From positions 672,461-736,460 of the forward strand of contig JAHCHW010000001.1 in NCBI GenBank assembly GCA_026129525.1: DNA of 64,000 nt, read 5' to 3'. Under the pieces are notes generated by a model. The model ran no database searches and was not told the DNA's origin. It was given only the letters and a program-made list of their open reading frames with translations. This document shows positions 44,912 to 53,685 of this stretch, piece after piece; within the stretch, counting starts at the first letter, position 1; each line of letters opens with the position of its first letter. The position numbers and the translations under genes are program-made. This DNA is from Chitinophagales bacterium. Its GTDB lineage: Bacteria; Bacteroidota; Bacteroidia; Chitinophagales; LD1.

Positions 44912-44946
44912 AGCCGCTTTCTATGACTTGGTTGCCTGTTCAAAGT

Positions 44947-45507
44947 TTAATCTTCGCCCAATAAAATTTTCTCGATTTTCTGCGCTGCATGGTGGTAGCT
45001 TGCCTTTAATGCCCCCACGCTGGTGTCTAACACTTCGCTCATTTGCTCGTAGGGCATTTCATCGTAATAGCGCAGGTTAAAAACCATTTTTTGCTTTTCG
45101 GGTAGGCTGTCAATGGCTTTTTGCAGGCGCGCCTGAATATCATCGGCATCTACCTGATGGCTTTCGCCCTTAATGTAGTTAGCCGGTGCGTAACCTTCGT
45201 CATCATCGCTATCGCTCCCATCGAATGCCACGGTTGCTTTGCGGTTGCGCGAGTTCAAAAAAGTGATGGTTTCGTTGGTGGCGATGCGGTAAATCCAGGT
45301 AAACAGCTGTGCTTCGTTGCGGAAAGTTTCCAAACCGCGCCACACTTTCATAAAGGTGTTTTGCATTACATCATCGGTATCCTCGTGGCTTTTTACCATT
45401 CTGCGGATGTGGAAGTAAACCCGCTGCTGATACTTTTCTACTAAAAGCGTAAATGCTTTTTCGCGGGAACCGGCATGGAACAAGTCCAATAGCTCACTGT
45501 CGTTCAT
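44947..45507 (-). CDS. ECF-type RNA polymerase sigma factor
   Basis: A 186-residue sigma-70 family protein: region 2 (LVEKYQQRVYFHIRRMVKSHEDTDDVMQNTFMKVW; FTWIYRIATNETITFLNSR), an acidic linker (DGSDSDDDEGY), and region 4 (LPEKQKMVFNLRYYDEMPYEQMSEVLDTSVGALKASYHHA). It directs RNA polymerase to envelope-stress promoters. It is followed by the anti-sigma-like gene (35 bp) and the Spy-like gene (22 bp). A minus-strand TATCTTCA just upstream may be a -7 element for this operon. Confidence 0.94.
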   Translation of the reverse strand: MNDSELLDLFHAGSREKAFTLLVEKYQQRVYFHIRRMVKSHEDTDDVMQNTFMKVWRGLETFRNEAQLFTWIYRIATNETITFLNSRNRKATVAFDGSDSDDDEGYAPANYIKGESHQVDADDIQARLQKAIDSLPEKQKMVFNLRYYDEMPYEQMSEVLDTSVGALKASYHHAAQKIEKILLGED

Positions 45508-45596
45508 AAGGTGTAGTTGATGTGAAGATAGACAAGGAGAATTGTTAAAAGTTTAAGGGCACTTTTTCAAAAATTTTTAGGAAGATTATAGGGAGA

Positions 45597-45995
45597 CTAT
45601 TTAGAGCGTTTAATAATAAACGCATTGTCAACTTTTTGAAAATTAACTTTCGGATAATACTCCATTGCTGGGGGTGCAGAAAGAAGCAACAGCATTGTTT
45701 GCTCACCAATTTTTTCTTTCGTTAAAGAAATCAGTTTTCTACCTATGCCTGATTTTTGGTATTCGCGCCTAACCGCTAAGTCAGATAAATAGCAACAGTA
45801 ACAAAAATCAGTTAACGACCTTGCAATGCCCACTAGTTTTTCTTCATGCCACGCAGTTACAACTAGGCTCGAGTTAGCAAACATTCGCGCTATTCGTGCT
45901 TTGTCGGTAGTTGGTCTGTTTATTCCTGAACTGTTGTAGAGGTTGATAATTGATTCTGTATCCGGTATTGTGTCAAATTTGTAAGTTACATCCAT
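45597..45995 (-). CDS. GNAT-family N-acetyltransferase
   Basis: A 132-residue acetyltransferase with VVTAWHEEKLVGIARSLTD (beta2-beta3), CYLSDLAVRREYQKSGIGRKLISLTKEK (acetyl-CoA pyrophosphate loop Q-K-S-G-I-G) and a C-terminal YYPKVNFQKVDNAFI. Substrate unknown. It stands alone between the sigma operon and the transketolase gene, both on the same strand. Confidence 0.88.
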   Translation of the reverse strand: MDVTYKFDTIPDTESIINLYNSSGINRPTTDKARIARMFANSSLVVTAWHEEKLVGIARSLTDFCYCCYLSDLAVRREYQKSGIGRKLISLTKEKIGEQTMLLLLSAPPAMEYYPKVNFQKVDNAFIIKRSK

Positions 45996-46058
45996 GTTTG
46001 TTTTCTATCGTCAGTATTTGAAACTTCGGTTAATGAACATGCTGTCTTGAACACTACA

Positions 46059-47015
46059 CTACCTCCGCTTCACCACCTTCTTTACCGCATTCACCACATC
46101 AGGAGTATCTAACCCATACTTCGCCAAAAGTTGGTCGGGCGTGCCGCTCTCGCCAAAGGAATCGTTAACAGCTACAAACTCTAAAGGAGTGGGCAATTCA
46201 TTTGCCAGCAACGATGCTACCGAAGACCCCAACCCGCCAATGCGGTTGTGCTCTTCGCAAACTACGGCACATTTTGTTTTTGAAACCGACTTGAGAATGG
46301 CTTCCGCATCTAAAGGTTTTATGGTGTGTATGTTAATGAGTTCAACCGAAAGCCCCTCCGCTTCTAATTGTTTGGCGGCTTCTACGCTTTTCCAAACTAA
46401 ATGACCGGTGGCAAAAATGGTAACGTCTTTGCCTTCGTTCATCACAATGGCTTTGCCTATTTTAAAACTTCCTTCGGGCATAAAAATGGGCCAAGCGGGG
46501 CGACCAAACCGCAGGTAAACCGGGCCTACATATTCAGCCGCGGCAATAGTTGCTTCTTTGGTTTGATTGTAATCGCAGGGGTTGATAACCACCATGCCGG
46601 GCAGCATTTGCATTAACCCGATGTCTTCTAAAATTTGATGCGTTGCTCCGTCTTCACCAAGTGTAACACCTGCATGAGAAGCGCCAATTTTTACGTTCTT
46701 GCCGCTGTAAGCAATGCTTTGGCGAATTTGGTCGTACACCCTGCCGGTAGCAAAGTTGGCAAACGTAGTGGCGAAAGGAATTTTACCGCCAATGGTTAAA
46801 CCTGCTGCCACGCCCATCATGTTGGCTTCGGCTACTCCGCATTGTATAAAGCGCTCCGGAAATTCTTTGATAAAATCATCGAGTTTGAGCGAGCCGGCAA
46901 GGTCGGCACAAAGCGCCACTACATTCGGATTTCTTCTGCCTAATTCCAACATGCCCGCGCCAAAGCCTGAGCGGGTATCTTTTTTTCCGGTGGATATGTA
47001 ATCTGATAACATCAT
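46059..47015 (-). CDS. Transketolase C-terminal (pyrimidine-binding plus C-domain) subunit
   Basis: A 318-residue half-transketolase: LCADLAGSLKLDDFIKEFPERFIQCGVAEANMMGVAAG contains the cofactor-activating Glu, and ASHAGVTLGEDGATHQ and the C-terminal HTIKPLDAEAIL domain follow. Split transketolases need an N-terminal subunit for the diphosphate/Mg site; that gene is not in the window, and the position expected for it is occupied by a toxin-antitoxin pair. The start ATG directly follows the toxin's TAA (TAAATGATG), so translation is coupled to the toxin-antitoxin genes. It acts in the pentose phosphate pathway if its partner is elsewhere. Confidence 0.92.
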   Translation of the reverse strand: MMLSDYISTGKKDTRSGFGAGMLELGRRNPNVVALCADLAGSLKLDDFIKEFPERFIQCGVAEANMMGVAAGLTIGGKIPFATTFANFATGRVYDQIRQSIAYSGKNVKIGASHAGVTLGEDGATHQILEDIGLMQMLPGMVVINPCDYNQTKEATIAAAEYVGPVYLRFGRPAWPIFMPEGSFKIGKAIVMNEGKDVTIFATGHLVWKSVEAAKQLEAEGLSVELINIHTIKPLDAEAILKSVSKTKCAVVCEEHNRIGGLGSSVASLLANELPTPLEFVAVNDSFGESGTPDQLLAKYGLDTPDVVNAVKKVVKRR

Positions 47016-47345
47016 TTATGGTAGTATGAATTTTAGTTTCTCCTTTAGTTGTTCGTTGGAAATATTCTCCTGTTCCGATTTGTCGTAAATAGATAAAAGA
47101 TAAACTGTTTCCTTAGTAACATGGATATGGGTAATTACTCTTGCACCACCGCTTTTTCCTTTGCCCTTTGAGGTGACTGAAACCCGTATTTTATAGTTGT
47201 TATTTCCGAGCGATTCTCCCTGTCGGGGTTCTTTTTCAAGCAACCTGTTCAATTTCGCAAGGTCTTGTTTTACTGACGGATATTTTTTGTAAAGTCGCTT
47301 CAACTCTTTCTCAAAAGGCGGGATGGGAATTACACTATAGCTCAT
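47016..47345 (-). CDS. RelE/ParE-superfamily toxin
   Basis: A 109-residue basic protein: IPPFEKELKRLYKKYPSVKQDLAKLNRLLE (helical hairpin), GNNNYKIRVSVTSKGKGKSGGARVITHIHV and TVYLLSIYDKSEQENIS, matching the RelE/HigB fold, whose members cleave mRNA on ribosomes or inhibit gyrase. Its ORF overlaps the antitoxin by 11 nt. The toxin stop abuts the transketolase start. Confidence 0.87.
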   Translation of the reverse strand: MSYSVIPIPPFEKELKRLYKKYPSVKQDLAKLNRLLEKEPRQGESLGNNNYKIRVSVTSKGKGKSGGARVITHIHVTKETVYLLSIYDKSEQENISNEQLKEKLKFILP

Positions 47346-47559
47346 CTAAGAGTTGTGAGAGATTTTTAGCAGGTTTTTTCTTTCCTGATTTAATCAGGTT
47401 TAACTCTTTAACAGCCTCATCCAGTTCGCGAAGAACTCGCGACTCCTTTTTTGTTTTAACGGCTTTCTTTTGTTTATGTACTAACTGTTCCCACTCTTCA
47501 ATGGGGACAATTACCGATTTTTTTCGGCCGTTTTCATCTACAATGTACTGGAAATCCAT
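47335..47559 (-). CDS. Antitoxin of the RelE-type module
   Basis: A 74-residue protein: MDFQYIVDENGRKKSVIVPIEEWEQL resembles a Phd/YefM-like beta-alpha DNA-binding start, followed by a lysine-rich helix and an acidic C-terminus (LSQLLDEL) suited to wrapping a toxin. It precedes and overlaps the toxin gene, the usual order. It lies 9 bp downstream of the VWA protein stop. Confidence 0.8.
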   Translation of the reverse strand: MDFQYIVDENGRKKSVIVPIEEWEQLVHKQKKAVKTKKESRVLRELDEAVKELNLIKSGKKKPAKNLSQLLDEL

Positions 47560-47568
47560 GCAGCAAAA

Positions 47569-48978
47569 TTACAACTTCAAACTTAAACTTCCGCCCGATG
47601 CGACCTCAAACTCTTTTTCAACGGAAGTGTGGATAGTTTTGGCAAGTTTGGAGCGATATACCAAGGTGTATCTGCCCGGTTGCAAGGCAATGGTTTCCTG
47701 CTTTTCTTTCAGTTTAAGGTCGTAAATCTTTTTCAGCCTGCCGTCTTCCGTTACAAAAATGGCTCCATACGCCTCAAAGGTTTTGCTGATGGTAACAATA
47801 CCCGGTGCGGGAATGAGCACATCGGTAGTTTTGCTTTGCTCTATCTGAACATTCCGCAACAAAAGGCGGGGCAGGGTAAGTATCTCCAAATCGTACAAAC
47901 CGGTGAGATATTTTTCGGTGGTGTTAATACGTTGCACGTACAGCGTTTGTTCGCTGCCCGGCAAATGCACCAAACATTTAATTCTGTCCATGGCGGCCGA
48001 TTTGGAAATGTTTCCCTGCAAGGTAAAGTTGAGGCTGCCCTGCGGTGCATTTAGGTTAATAATGTTGTGTGTATTTTTTTTCAGTTGAATGCTATCCTTG
48101 AGCAAAGGCGGAACAGTATGCACCTGCAGGCGGTAATTAAACATGGGCGAAACGGTAACCGTATCGGGCAAGCCGCGCGGGTTGAGTGTGTGATAAAAAT
48201 GGTACTTGGCAATGCCGGTTTCCATGTCGTATAAAGTCATGTTCACATTGGTTTCGGTGGGCTTTCCGCTTTTGTCGTTCAGGTTTATTTGCAGAGTGGT
48301 TTTGGCAATTGATTCTATTACCACTCTTTTAAGCGTAGCCGAAAACTCTTCGCCCGAATTAGTATTGAAGAGCTTACCGATGCAATCCATTTTGTCATAA
48401 CTCTTGGGCTGCAATTGCATACCGATAATGAATGGGCGAAGAATAATGTTGTTGCGCTGAAGCGTGAGCGACACACTGCAAGGGTCGCCTTCGCAGGCAT
48501 CTTCGCCATCGGTAATTACAATCAGAATGTTTTTTGCAGGAATTTTTCCGAAATCGGCAGCGCATTTCTCGATGGAATACACCAAGGGCGTAATTCCCTT
48601 GGGGCGAATTTCATTCAGCTTTCTGCGAATTTTGTTGGCGTTGTTTGAATCAATCGGCACTTCGAGTCGCGAGTCGCGGCAGTTTTTATCGGGTTCGGGA
48701 AACAAATGTCCGAACACGCGCATTCCCACTTCCACCGAAGGAAATTTTGAAATACTGTCGTTAATTTCGTTGAGGGCACTCATGGCGCTGTTCCACTTAG
48801 TACCTCCGGGCCACTGGTTTTTCATACTCAGCGAAGCATCAACCAAAAAAAGAATGCGGGTACGCTCTTGGGCTATTGCAAAAAGTGAAACGTGAAACGC
48901 GAAGAAAAGCAGCAATCCCTTCCGCAGGAAGCGAAGCCCATTTTCACGTTTCACATTTGACCTTTCGCTCTTCTTCAT
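47569..48978 (-). CDS. Secreted von Willebrand factor A domain protein, downstream copy
   Basis: A 469-residue exported protein: signal KGLLLFFAFHVSLFAIAQ, then a VWA domain with MIDAS DASLS (FLVDASLSMKNQW) and ITDGEDACEGDPC. Beta-sandwich modules follow (ETNVNMTLYDMETGIAKYHFYHT; PGIVTISKTFEAYGAIFV) and a terminal LQPGRYTLVYRSK domain. It is a clear paralogue of the upstream neighbour: the segments RVFG...NCRDSRL and IRPKGITPLVYSIE match in place. Its ATG overlaps the neighbour's stop by 4 nt (ATGA). It probably binds a protein ligand or metal-dependent partner in the periplasm or at the surface. Confidence 0.88.
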   Translation of the reverse strand: MKKSERSNVKRENGLRFLRKGLLLFFAFHVSLFAIAQERTRILFLVDASLSMKNQWPGGTKWNSAMSALNEINDSISKFPSVEVGMRVFGHLFPEPDKNCRDSRLEVPIDSNNANKIRRKLNEIRPKGITPLVYSIEKCAADFGKIPAKNILIVITDGEDACEGDPCSVSLTLQRNNIILRPFIIGMQLQPKSYDKMDCIGKLFNTNSGEEFSATLKRVVIESIAKTTLQINLNDKSGKPTETNVNMTLYDMETGIAKYHFYHTLNPRGLPDTVTVSPMFNYRLQVHTVPPLLKDSIQLKKNTHNIINLNAPQGSLNFTLQGNISKSAAMDRIKCLVHLPGSEQTLYVQRINTTEKYLTGLYDLEILTLPRLLLRNVQIEQSKTTDVLIPAPGIVTISKTFEAYGAIFVTEDGRLKKIYDLKLKEKQETIALQPGRYTLVYRSKLAKTIHTSVEKEFEVASGGSLSLKL

Positions 48979-50387
48979 TGTAAACTAATTACAACTGTTC
49001 TTCCGTCTTCAATGCTAAATAATTGCGATTTAGTGCTTTCGCTTTCGTAATTGCTTTTGGGTTTATACACTATGCGATACTCGCCCGGTTGCAGTTTTCG
49101 GTTTTCGGTTTTTGCAGCCATTTCAAATCGCTCAATCATTCTCAACACATTGTTTCGCTCGGTGTAAATGCTCACTAACAAATTTTCGGAAGCCATGAGC
49201 GACAGCGTACCGTAATTCGCAATTTTTACATTGCTTTCTGCAAATGCCACAACCGTAGTGTCGAATACTAATGGCGGAGTGGTAAGAATTTCCATGCGGT
49301 AGTCGGCACCGATGTATTTTACCTGCTCATTGAGGTTTTGCGCGTTGAGTATGCTTTCTTTATCAAGCACGCTTTGTTTCTTTTTCGGGCGAGTTAAAAC
49401 CTGGGCATCGTTATTACTTACCGATGCGTTGTAGCATTCCACTGCAAAATCTCCGGCAGGCACATCAAGCGCAATAATGTTGTGCTTGCCGGGCACCAAC
49501 TCCACATTTTCTTTTTTAAGTGGCGGGAACGTGTGCAATTCCAAATCGTACACACCTACCGGGTCGAGAAAAAGGGTGTCGGGGTTTCCTTTGTCGTTCA
49601 TGGTGTGCACAAAGTTGTAAAGCGCTTTTCCGGAGTAGTGGTCGTAAAGCGTAAAGGGTATGTTGGTTACAGTTGGCTGATTGTTGCGGTCGAGCAAATT
49701 AACCTGCGCGGTGGTAGTATTCAGCGTTTGTTTAATGATTACGCCTACTGTGTTGTAGAGCGATTGTTCATCCTTAGTATCGTAGAAAGTGCCCATACAC
49801 TCCAATTTGGAATAAGCGGCTTCTACGTTTAACCCCACAATAAACGGTTTCAGGGTAATTCGTTTTGCGCTCAGTTCCTTGGCTGTTTTACAGGCATCGC
49901 CACCACAGTTTTCTTCTCCATCGGTAATTAAAATAACTGCGTTCAAACTTTTCGCATCGTCCGGAAAATCTTTTGCGCCCTGCTGCACCGAATACGCAAT
50001 GGGCGACATACCCTGCGGCCTTATATTGCTGAGTTGATTCCTGATTTTTTCTGCATTATTTTTTGCAAACGGAACTAACAAACGGCTGTCGGTACAATTT
50101 TTCTGGTCGCGGAAATACTGATAACCGAATACCCTTACCGCAAACTCTACATTCGGGTTTTTTCGCTCTACCGAATCAACCATTTTAAAAAGAAGCTCGC
50201 GCGCAGTTTCAAACTTTGTTTTGTTGCCCCAGTTCTGCTTCATACTTCCTGAGCCATCGAGCACAAACAAAATGCGGGTAACAGCAGGCTTGTAGGTTTG
50301 TGTTTGTTGGGCAGTTACATTATGTAACAGCAAACAGAGAAAGCTGAAAACAAAAACTTTTTGTGATATGGTTCCCGAAAAAATCAT
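48975..50387 (-). CDS. Secreted von Willebrand factor A domain protein, upstream copy
   Basis: A 470-residue exported protein with signal FVFSFLCLLLHNVTAQ and a VWA domain with canonical MIDAS DGSGS (FVLDGSGSMKQNW) and ITDGEENCGGDAC. It has the same later architecture as the downstream copy: IPFTLYDHYSGKALYNFVHT, VYDLELHTFPPLKKENV and LQPGEYRIVYKPK. Conserved cysteines in KNCTDSRL and ENCGGDACK suggest disulfides. Two paralogues of equal length, translationally coupled, point to a heterodimer or paired receptor. They lie 50 bp downstream of scpA on the same strand. Function unknown. Confidence 0.88.
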   Translation of the reverse strand: MIFSGTISQKVFVFSFLCLLLHNVTAQQTQTYKPAVTRILFVLDGSGSMKQNWGNKTKFETARELLFKMVDSVERKNPNVEFAVRVFGYQYFRDQKNCTDSRLLVPFAKNNAEKIRNQLSNIRPQGMSPIAYSVQQGAKDFPDDAKSLNAVILITDGEENCGGDACKTAKELSAKRITLKPFIVGLNVEAAYSKLECMGTFYDTKDEQSLYNTVGVIIKQTLNTTTAQVNLLDRNNQPTVTNIPFTLYDHYSGKALYNFVHTMNDKGNPDTLFLDPVGVYDLELHTFPPLKKENVELVPGKHNIIALDVPAGDFAVECYNASVSNNDAQVLTRPKKKQSVLDKESILNAQNLNEQVKYIGADYRMEILTTPPLVFDTTVVAFAESNVKIANYGTLSLMASENLLVSIYTERNNVLRMIERFEMAAKTENRKLQPGEYRIVYKPKSNYESESTKSQLFSIEDGRTVVISLQ

Positions 50388-50437
50388 TCCGTTTGAGAAC
50401 GGAAGGTAAAGCAGAAAATTATAAGAGGAAACGAAAG

Positions 50438-51214
50438 CTATTGCTCTTGCTCGGCTGCGGTTTGCTCTGTGGGAGTCTTTTTACCCAGCCAAAAATTATT
50501 GTAGCCTTCGCCAATGGTAATTTCCATTTTTTGTTCCTGAATAAGTTCGAGTGCCGAGAGGAAAACAAAAATGGCATGCAGGCGGTTTTCAACCCCTTCG
50601 AATATTTTTTCGAAAGCAATTTTTTCTCCGCTCTCCAGTTTTTCGAGCAACAGCATTTTTTCTCCGGCTATGGTGTATGGGGGCGACTCTACCGTATGCA
50701 CTACTTTGTTCTTTTCGCGCTCTAAGCGGTCGAGCACATTCTGAAATGCCTTAAGCAAACGGAACATGGTCAAGCTCTGCATTTCGAACTCTGTTTCAAA
50801 CAGTGCGGCTATCTCTTTGTTTTCGTTCAGTACATTGCCGCGCTTGGTAATGCTTTGGCGGTCTTCTTCCAGCTTGCGGAGGGCTTCGGTAGCTTCTTTG
50901 TATTTTTTGTATTCAATAAGGCGATTAACGAGTTCTTCGCGCGGGTCAATTTCGGCACCGGTTTCGGGGTTTACTTCTTTGCGCGGCAACAGCATTTTTG
51001 CTTTTATACGCATCAGCGTTGCTGCCACCAGAATAAATTCGCTCGCCACTTCAATATTCAGATTCTCCATGCCGTGGATATAGGCAAGAAAATCATCCGT
51101 TATTTTGGAAATGGGAATGTCGTAAATGTCCAACTCATCTCTTTCAATAAAAAAGAGCAGCAGGTCGAAGGGACCTTCAAACTGGGGTAATTTTATCTCG
51201 TAGGTATCTTGCAT
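50438..51214 (-). CDS. scpA: Segregation and condensation protein A
   Basis: A 258-residue kleisin from the ATG at 51214: YEIKLPQFEGPFDLLLFFIERDELDIYDIPI and SEFILVAATLMRIKAKMLLPRKE are the N-terminal ScpA signature. A coiled middle region and a winged-helix C-terminus (VFLSALELIQEQKMEI) follow. It forms the condensin complex with SMC and ScpB for chromosome segregation. The frame is open 5 codons further upstream. The scpB gene is not adjacent; recQ ends 19 bp upstream. Confidence 0.93.
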   Translation of the reverse strand: MQDTYEIKLPQFEGPFDLLLFFIERDELDIYDIPISKITDDFLAYIHGMENLNIEVASEFILVAATLMRIKAKMLLPRKEVNPETGAEIDPREELVNRLIEYKKYKEATEALRKLEEDRQSITKRGNVLNENKEIAALFETEFEMQSLTMFRLLKAFQNVLDRLEREKNKVVHTVESPPYTIAGEKMLLLEKLESGEKIAFEKIFEGVENRLHAIFVFLSALELIQEQKMEITIGEGYNNFWLGKKTPTEQTAAEQEQ

Positions 51215-51233
51215 AGCTGTTATCGGCATCCTT

Positions 51234-53435
51234 TTAATTCGCCATTTCGCTCATAAACTTAATTCGCACTAAGCGAAGGTCATCGGCATCTACGCCATCG
51301 TTTTTAAATTCTTCGTACGCATCATCAATGGAGTCAGTTTGGCTTTCGCGGAAGTAATCGTAAATGTAGCCTACCAGTTCTTCATCCATTGCGCTGTTCA
51401 GGTAGTAATCAATATTCACCTTGGTGCCCGAGTTAACAATTGACTCGAGCTCATCAATAAAATCGGAACGTTTCATGCCAAGGCTCTTGGCAATTTCATC
51501 CACCGGAATGCGCTTATCAATTGCCTGTATAATTTTTATTTTCTCGGTGCCTTTGCCCACCACGCTTTTCACTTTAAAATCGGTAGGGCGGTCAATGTCG
51601 TTTTCCTCTACATACTTTTTAATAAGCGCAATAAAAGGCGCTCCATAGCGCTCGGCTTTTCCTTTGCTTACCCCGTTTATCTCGGTCAACTCGTGCATGG
51701 TAATGGGGTACTTGGTTGACATTTCTTCTAATGAAAACTCCTGAAAAATTACATAGGGCGGGAGGTTGTGCTGCTTGCCGGTTTTCTGCTGCAACTCTTT
51801 CAGCATTTTAAACAGGTTAGGATCCAGCACCGCTTTGGCGCCACCGGTTTCTACCACCACATTTTCTCCGTCATCTTCAAAGTTGTGATTGATAGCTACT
51901 TTAACACCATACGGTTTTTTCAAATAATCCTGTCCGGCTTTGGTCAACTTCAGCACTCCATACTCTTCAATGTCCTTATTGATTAAGCCCTGCATCATGG
52001 CATGGCGGATTACCGAATTCCAGTGGTGTTCATCTTTATCGGCTCCTTTGCCGAACAACTCGTGGCGGTCGTATTTAAAGTCGGTAAGCTCTTTTGCTTT
52101 TTTGCCAATCAGGAATTTTACCATGTAGGGCAGGTCGTGGTTTTCCTTCACCGCTTTTATTGCCTGTATGGCGAGCTTCATATCGTTCGTTACATCAATT
52201 TTCTCTTTGGGGTTTTTGCAGTTGTCGCACATTTTGTTGCATTTCTTGGCTTCAAACTCCTCACCGAAATAGTGCAACAGAAATTTTCTGCGGCATTCAG
52301 CCGATTCGATGTACGCCACCGTTTCGTTTATCAACTGAATGTTGCGTTCGCGCTCCGCCACTGTTTTATCGCGCAGCAGTTTTTCGAGTTTCGAAATGTC
52401 TTTGTACGAAAAGTAAACCACGCATTCGCCTTCCAGTCCATCGCGTCCGCTTCTGCCTGTTTCCTGATAATAATTTTCCAGCGATTTCGGAATATCGAAG
52501 TGAATAACAAAGCGAATATCCGGCTTATCAATTCCCATTCCGAAAGCAATGGTTGCCACAATCACATCAAGTTCTTCCATCAAAAAAGCATCTTGTGTTT
52601 GCGTGCGGATTTTTCCGTCTAACCCGGCATGATAAGCGGCAGCCTTTATGCCGTTGGCGCGCAACACATCCGAAAGGTCATCAGCCGTTTTTCGGTTAAT
52701 AACATATACAATTCCGCTTTTGCCGTGGCGCTGCTTAATAAACTGCACCATGTTTTTAATGGCGAGTTGTGGCGATTTTTTCGGGCGGATTTCGTAAAAA
52801 AGATTCGGGCGATTAAACGATGAAATAAACACATTCGGCTTGCGAAGCTCCAGTGTTTTTACAATATCATTCTGCACTTTGGGGGTAGCGGTAGCCGTGA
52901 GCGCTATAATGGGAAACTCCTGGTCGAGCGCTTCAATAATTTCGCGTATTCTGCGGTACTCCGGACGAAAGTCGTGCCCCCATTCCGAAATACAGTGCGC
53001 TTCGTCCACCGCAATAAAACTCACCTTTATTTCCTTAAACAAATCAACCGTATCCTGCTTGGTAAGTGTTTCGGGCGCCACATACAGCATTTTGGTTTTG
53101 CCGCTTTTAATATCCTTAATAACCGCAGTGCGCTGGCTTCGGCTGAGCGATGAGTTGAGAAAGTGTGCGATGTTATCGTTCGAAGAATAATTGCGAACCA
53201 AATCCACCTGGTTTTTCATGAGGGCAATAAGCGGAGAAATAATTATTGCCACGCCTTCGTTTAAAATAGCCGGCAACTGATAGCAAAGCGATTTTCCGCC
53301 TCCGGTAGGCATTATCACAAAAGTGTCCTTGCCGTCCATCAACGATTTAATAATCTTTTCCTGATTGCCTTTAAAGCCGGAGAAACCAAAATACTCCTGT
53401 AGGGCTTCTGTTAACGTTAGTGCTGCTGTGGGCAT
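51234..53435 (-). CDS. recQ: ATP-dependent DNA helicase RecQ
   Basis: A 733-residue 3'-5' helicase: FGFSGFKGNQEKII (motif 0), MPTGGGKSLCYQLPA (Walker A), VDEAHCISEWGHDFRPEY (DEAH box), and motif VI QETGRSGRDG. The zinc site is CRRKFLLHYFGEEFEAKKCNKMCDNC with four Cys. RQC winged helix and HRDC (YPITMHELTEINGVSKGKAERYG) domains follow, with an extra helical C-terminus of about 120 residues. It acts in recombination and repair. It is the likely first gene of a recQ-scpA-VWA-VWA run. Confidence 0.96.
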   Translation of the reverse strand: MPTAALTLTEALQEYFGFSGFKGNQEKIIKSLMDGKDTFVIMPTGGGKSLCYQLPAILNEGVAIIISPLIALMKNQVDLVRNYSSNDNIAHFLNSSLSRSQRTAVIKDIKSGKTKMLYVAPETLTKQDTVDLFKEIKVSFIAVDEAHCISEWGHDFRPEYRRIREIIEALDQEFPIIALTATATPKVQNDIVKTLELRKPNVFISSFNRPNLFYEIRPKKSPQLAIKNMVQFIKQRHGKSGIVYVINRKTADDLSDVLRANGIKAAAYHAGLDGKIRTQTQDAFLMEELDVIVATIAFGMGIDKPDIRFVIHFDIPKSLENYYQETGRSGRDGLEGECVVYFSYKDISKLEKLLRDKTVAERERNIQLINETVAYIESAECRRKFLLHYFGEEFEAKKCNKMCDNCKNPKEKIDVTNDMKLAIQAIKAVKENHDLPYMVKFLIGKKAKELTDFKYDRHELFGKGADKDEHHWNSVIRHAMMQGLINKDIEEYGVLKLTKAGQDYLKKPYGVKVAINHNFEDDGENVVVETGGAKAVLDPNLFKMLKELQQKTGKQHNLPPYVIFQEFSLEEMSTKYPITMHELTEINGVSKGKAERYGAPFIALIKKYVEENDIDRPTDFKVKSVVGKGTEKIKIIQAIDKRIPVDEIAKSLGMKRSDFIDELESIVNSGTKVNIDYYLNSAMDEELVGYIYDYFRESQTDSIDDAYEEFKNDGVDADDLRLVRIKFMSEMAN

Positions 53436-53623
53436 AAACCGTATTTAAGTGAATAAATCAAAGCGTAAACACTATCTCAATATCTGCTGTTCAATTATTG
53501 CTTCAATTTACAAAATTTTTCCTTCCGCAAAACCGGTTTTCCAACACAATAAACTCGCGGGGTTTTCCTTTTAGAAAGGACAAAGACGGTTTTTTTGAAA
53601 GGGCAGCGAATGTAACAAACAAG

Positions 53624-53654
53624 TTTCAGAACGTGGAACGAATAATTACTTTTG
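53624..53654 (+). promoter_or_regulatory. Candidate promoter of manC
   Basis: TACTTTTG at 53647-53654 fits TAnnTTTG fully, with TTT at 53624-53626 about 20 bp upstream as a weak -33 element. It ends 31 bp before the ATG. The rest of the 250-bp recQ/manC divergent interval is AT-rich with no gene seen. Confidence 0.45.
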
Positions 53655-53685
53655 CGCGCCTTTGCTTAACAAAATTTGCGTTTCG

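Noticed and set aside
52002..52622. 206-codon plus-strand ORF opposite recQ
   Set aside because: Antisense shadow of a strongly conserved helicase region, without family signatures.
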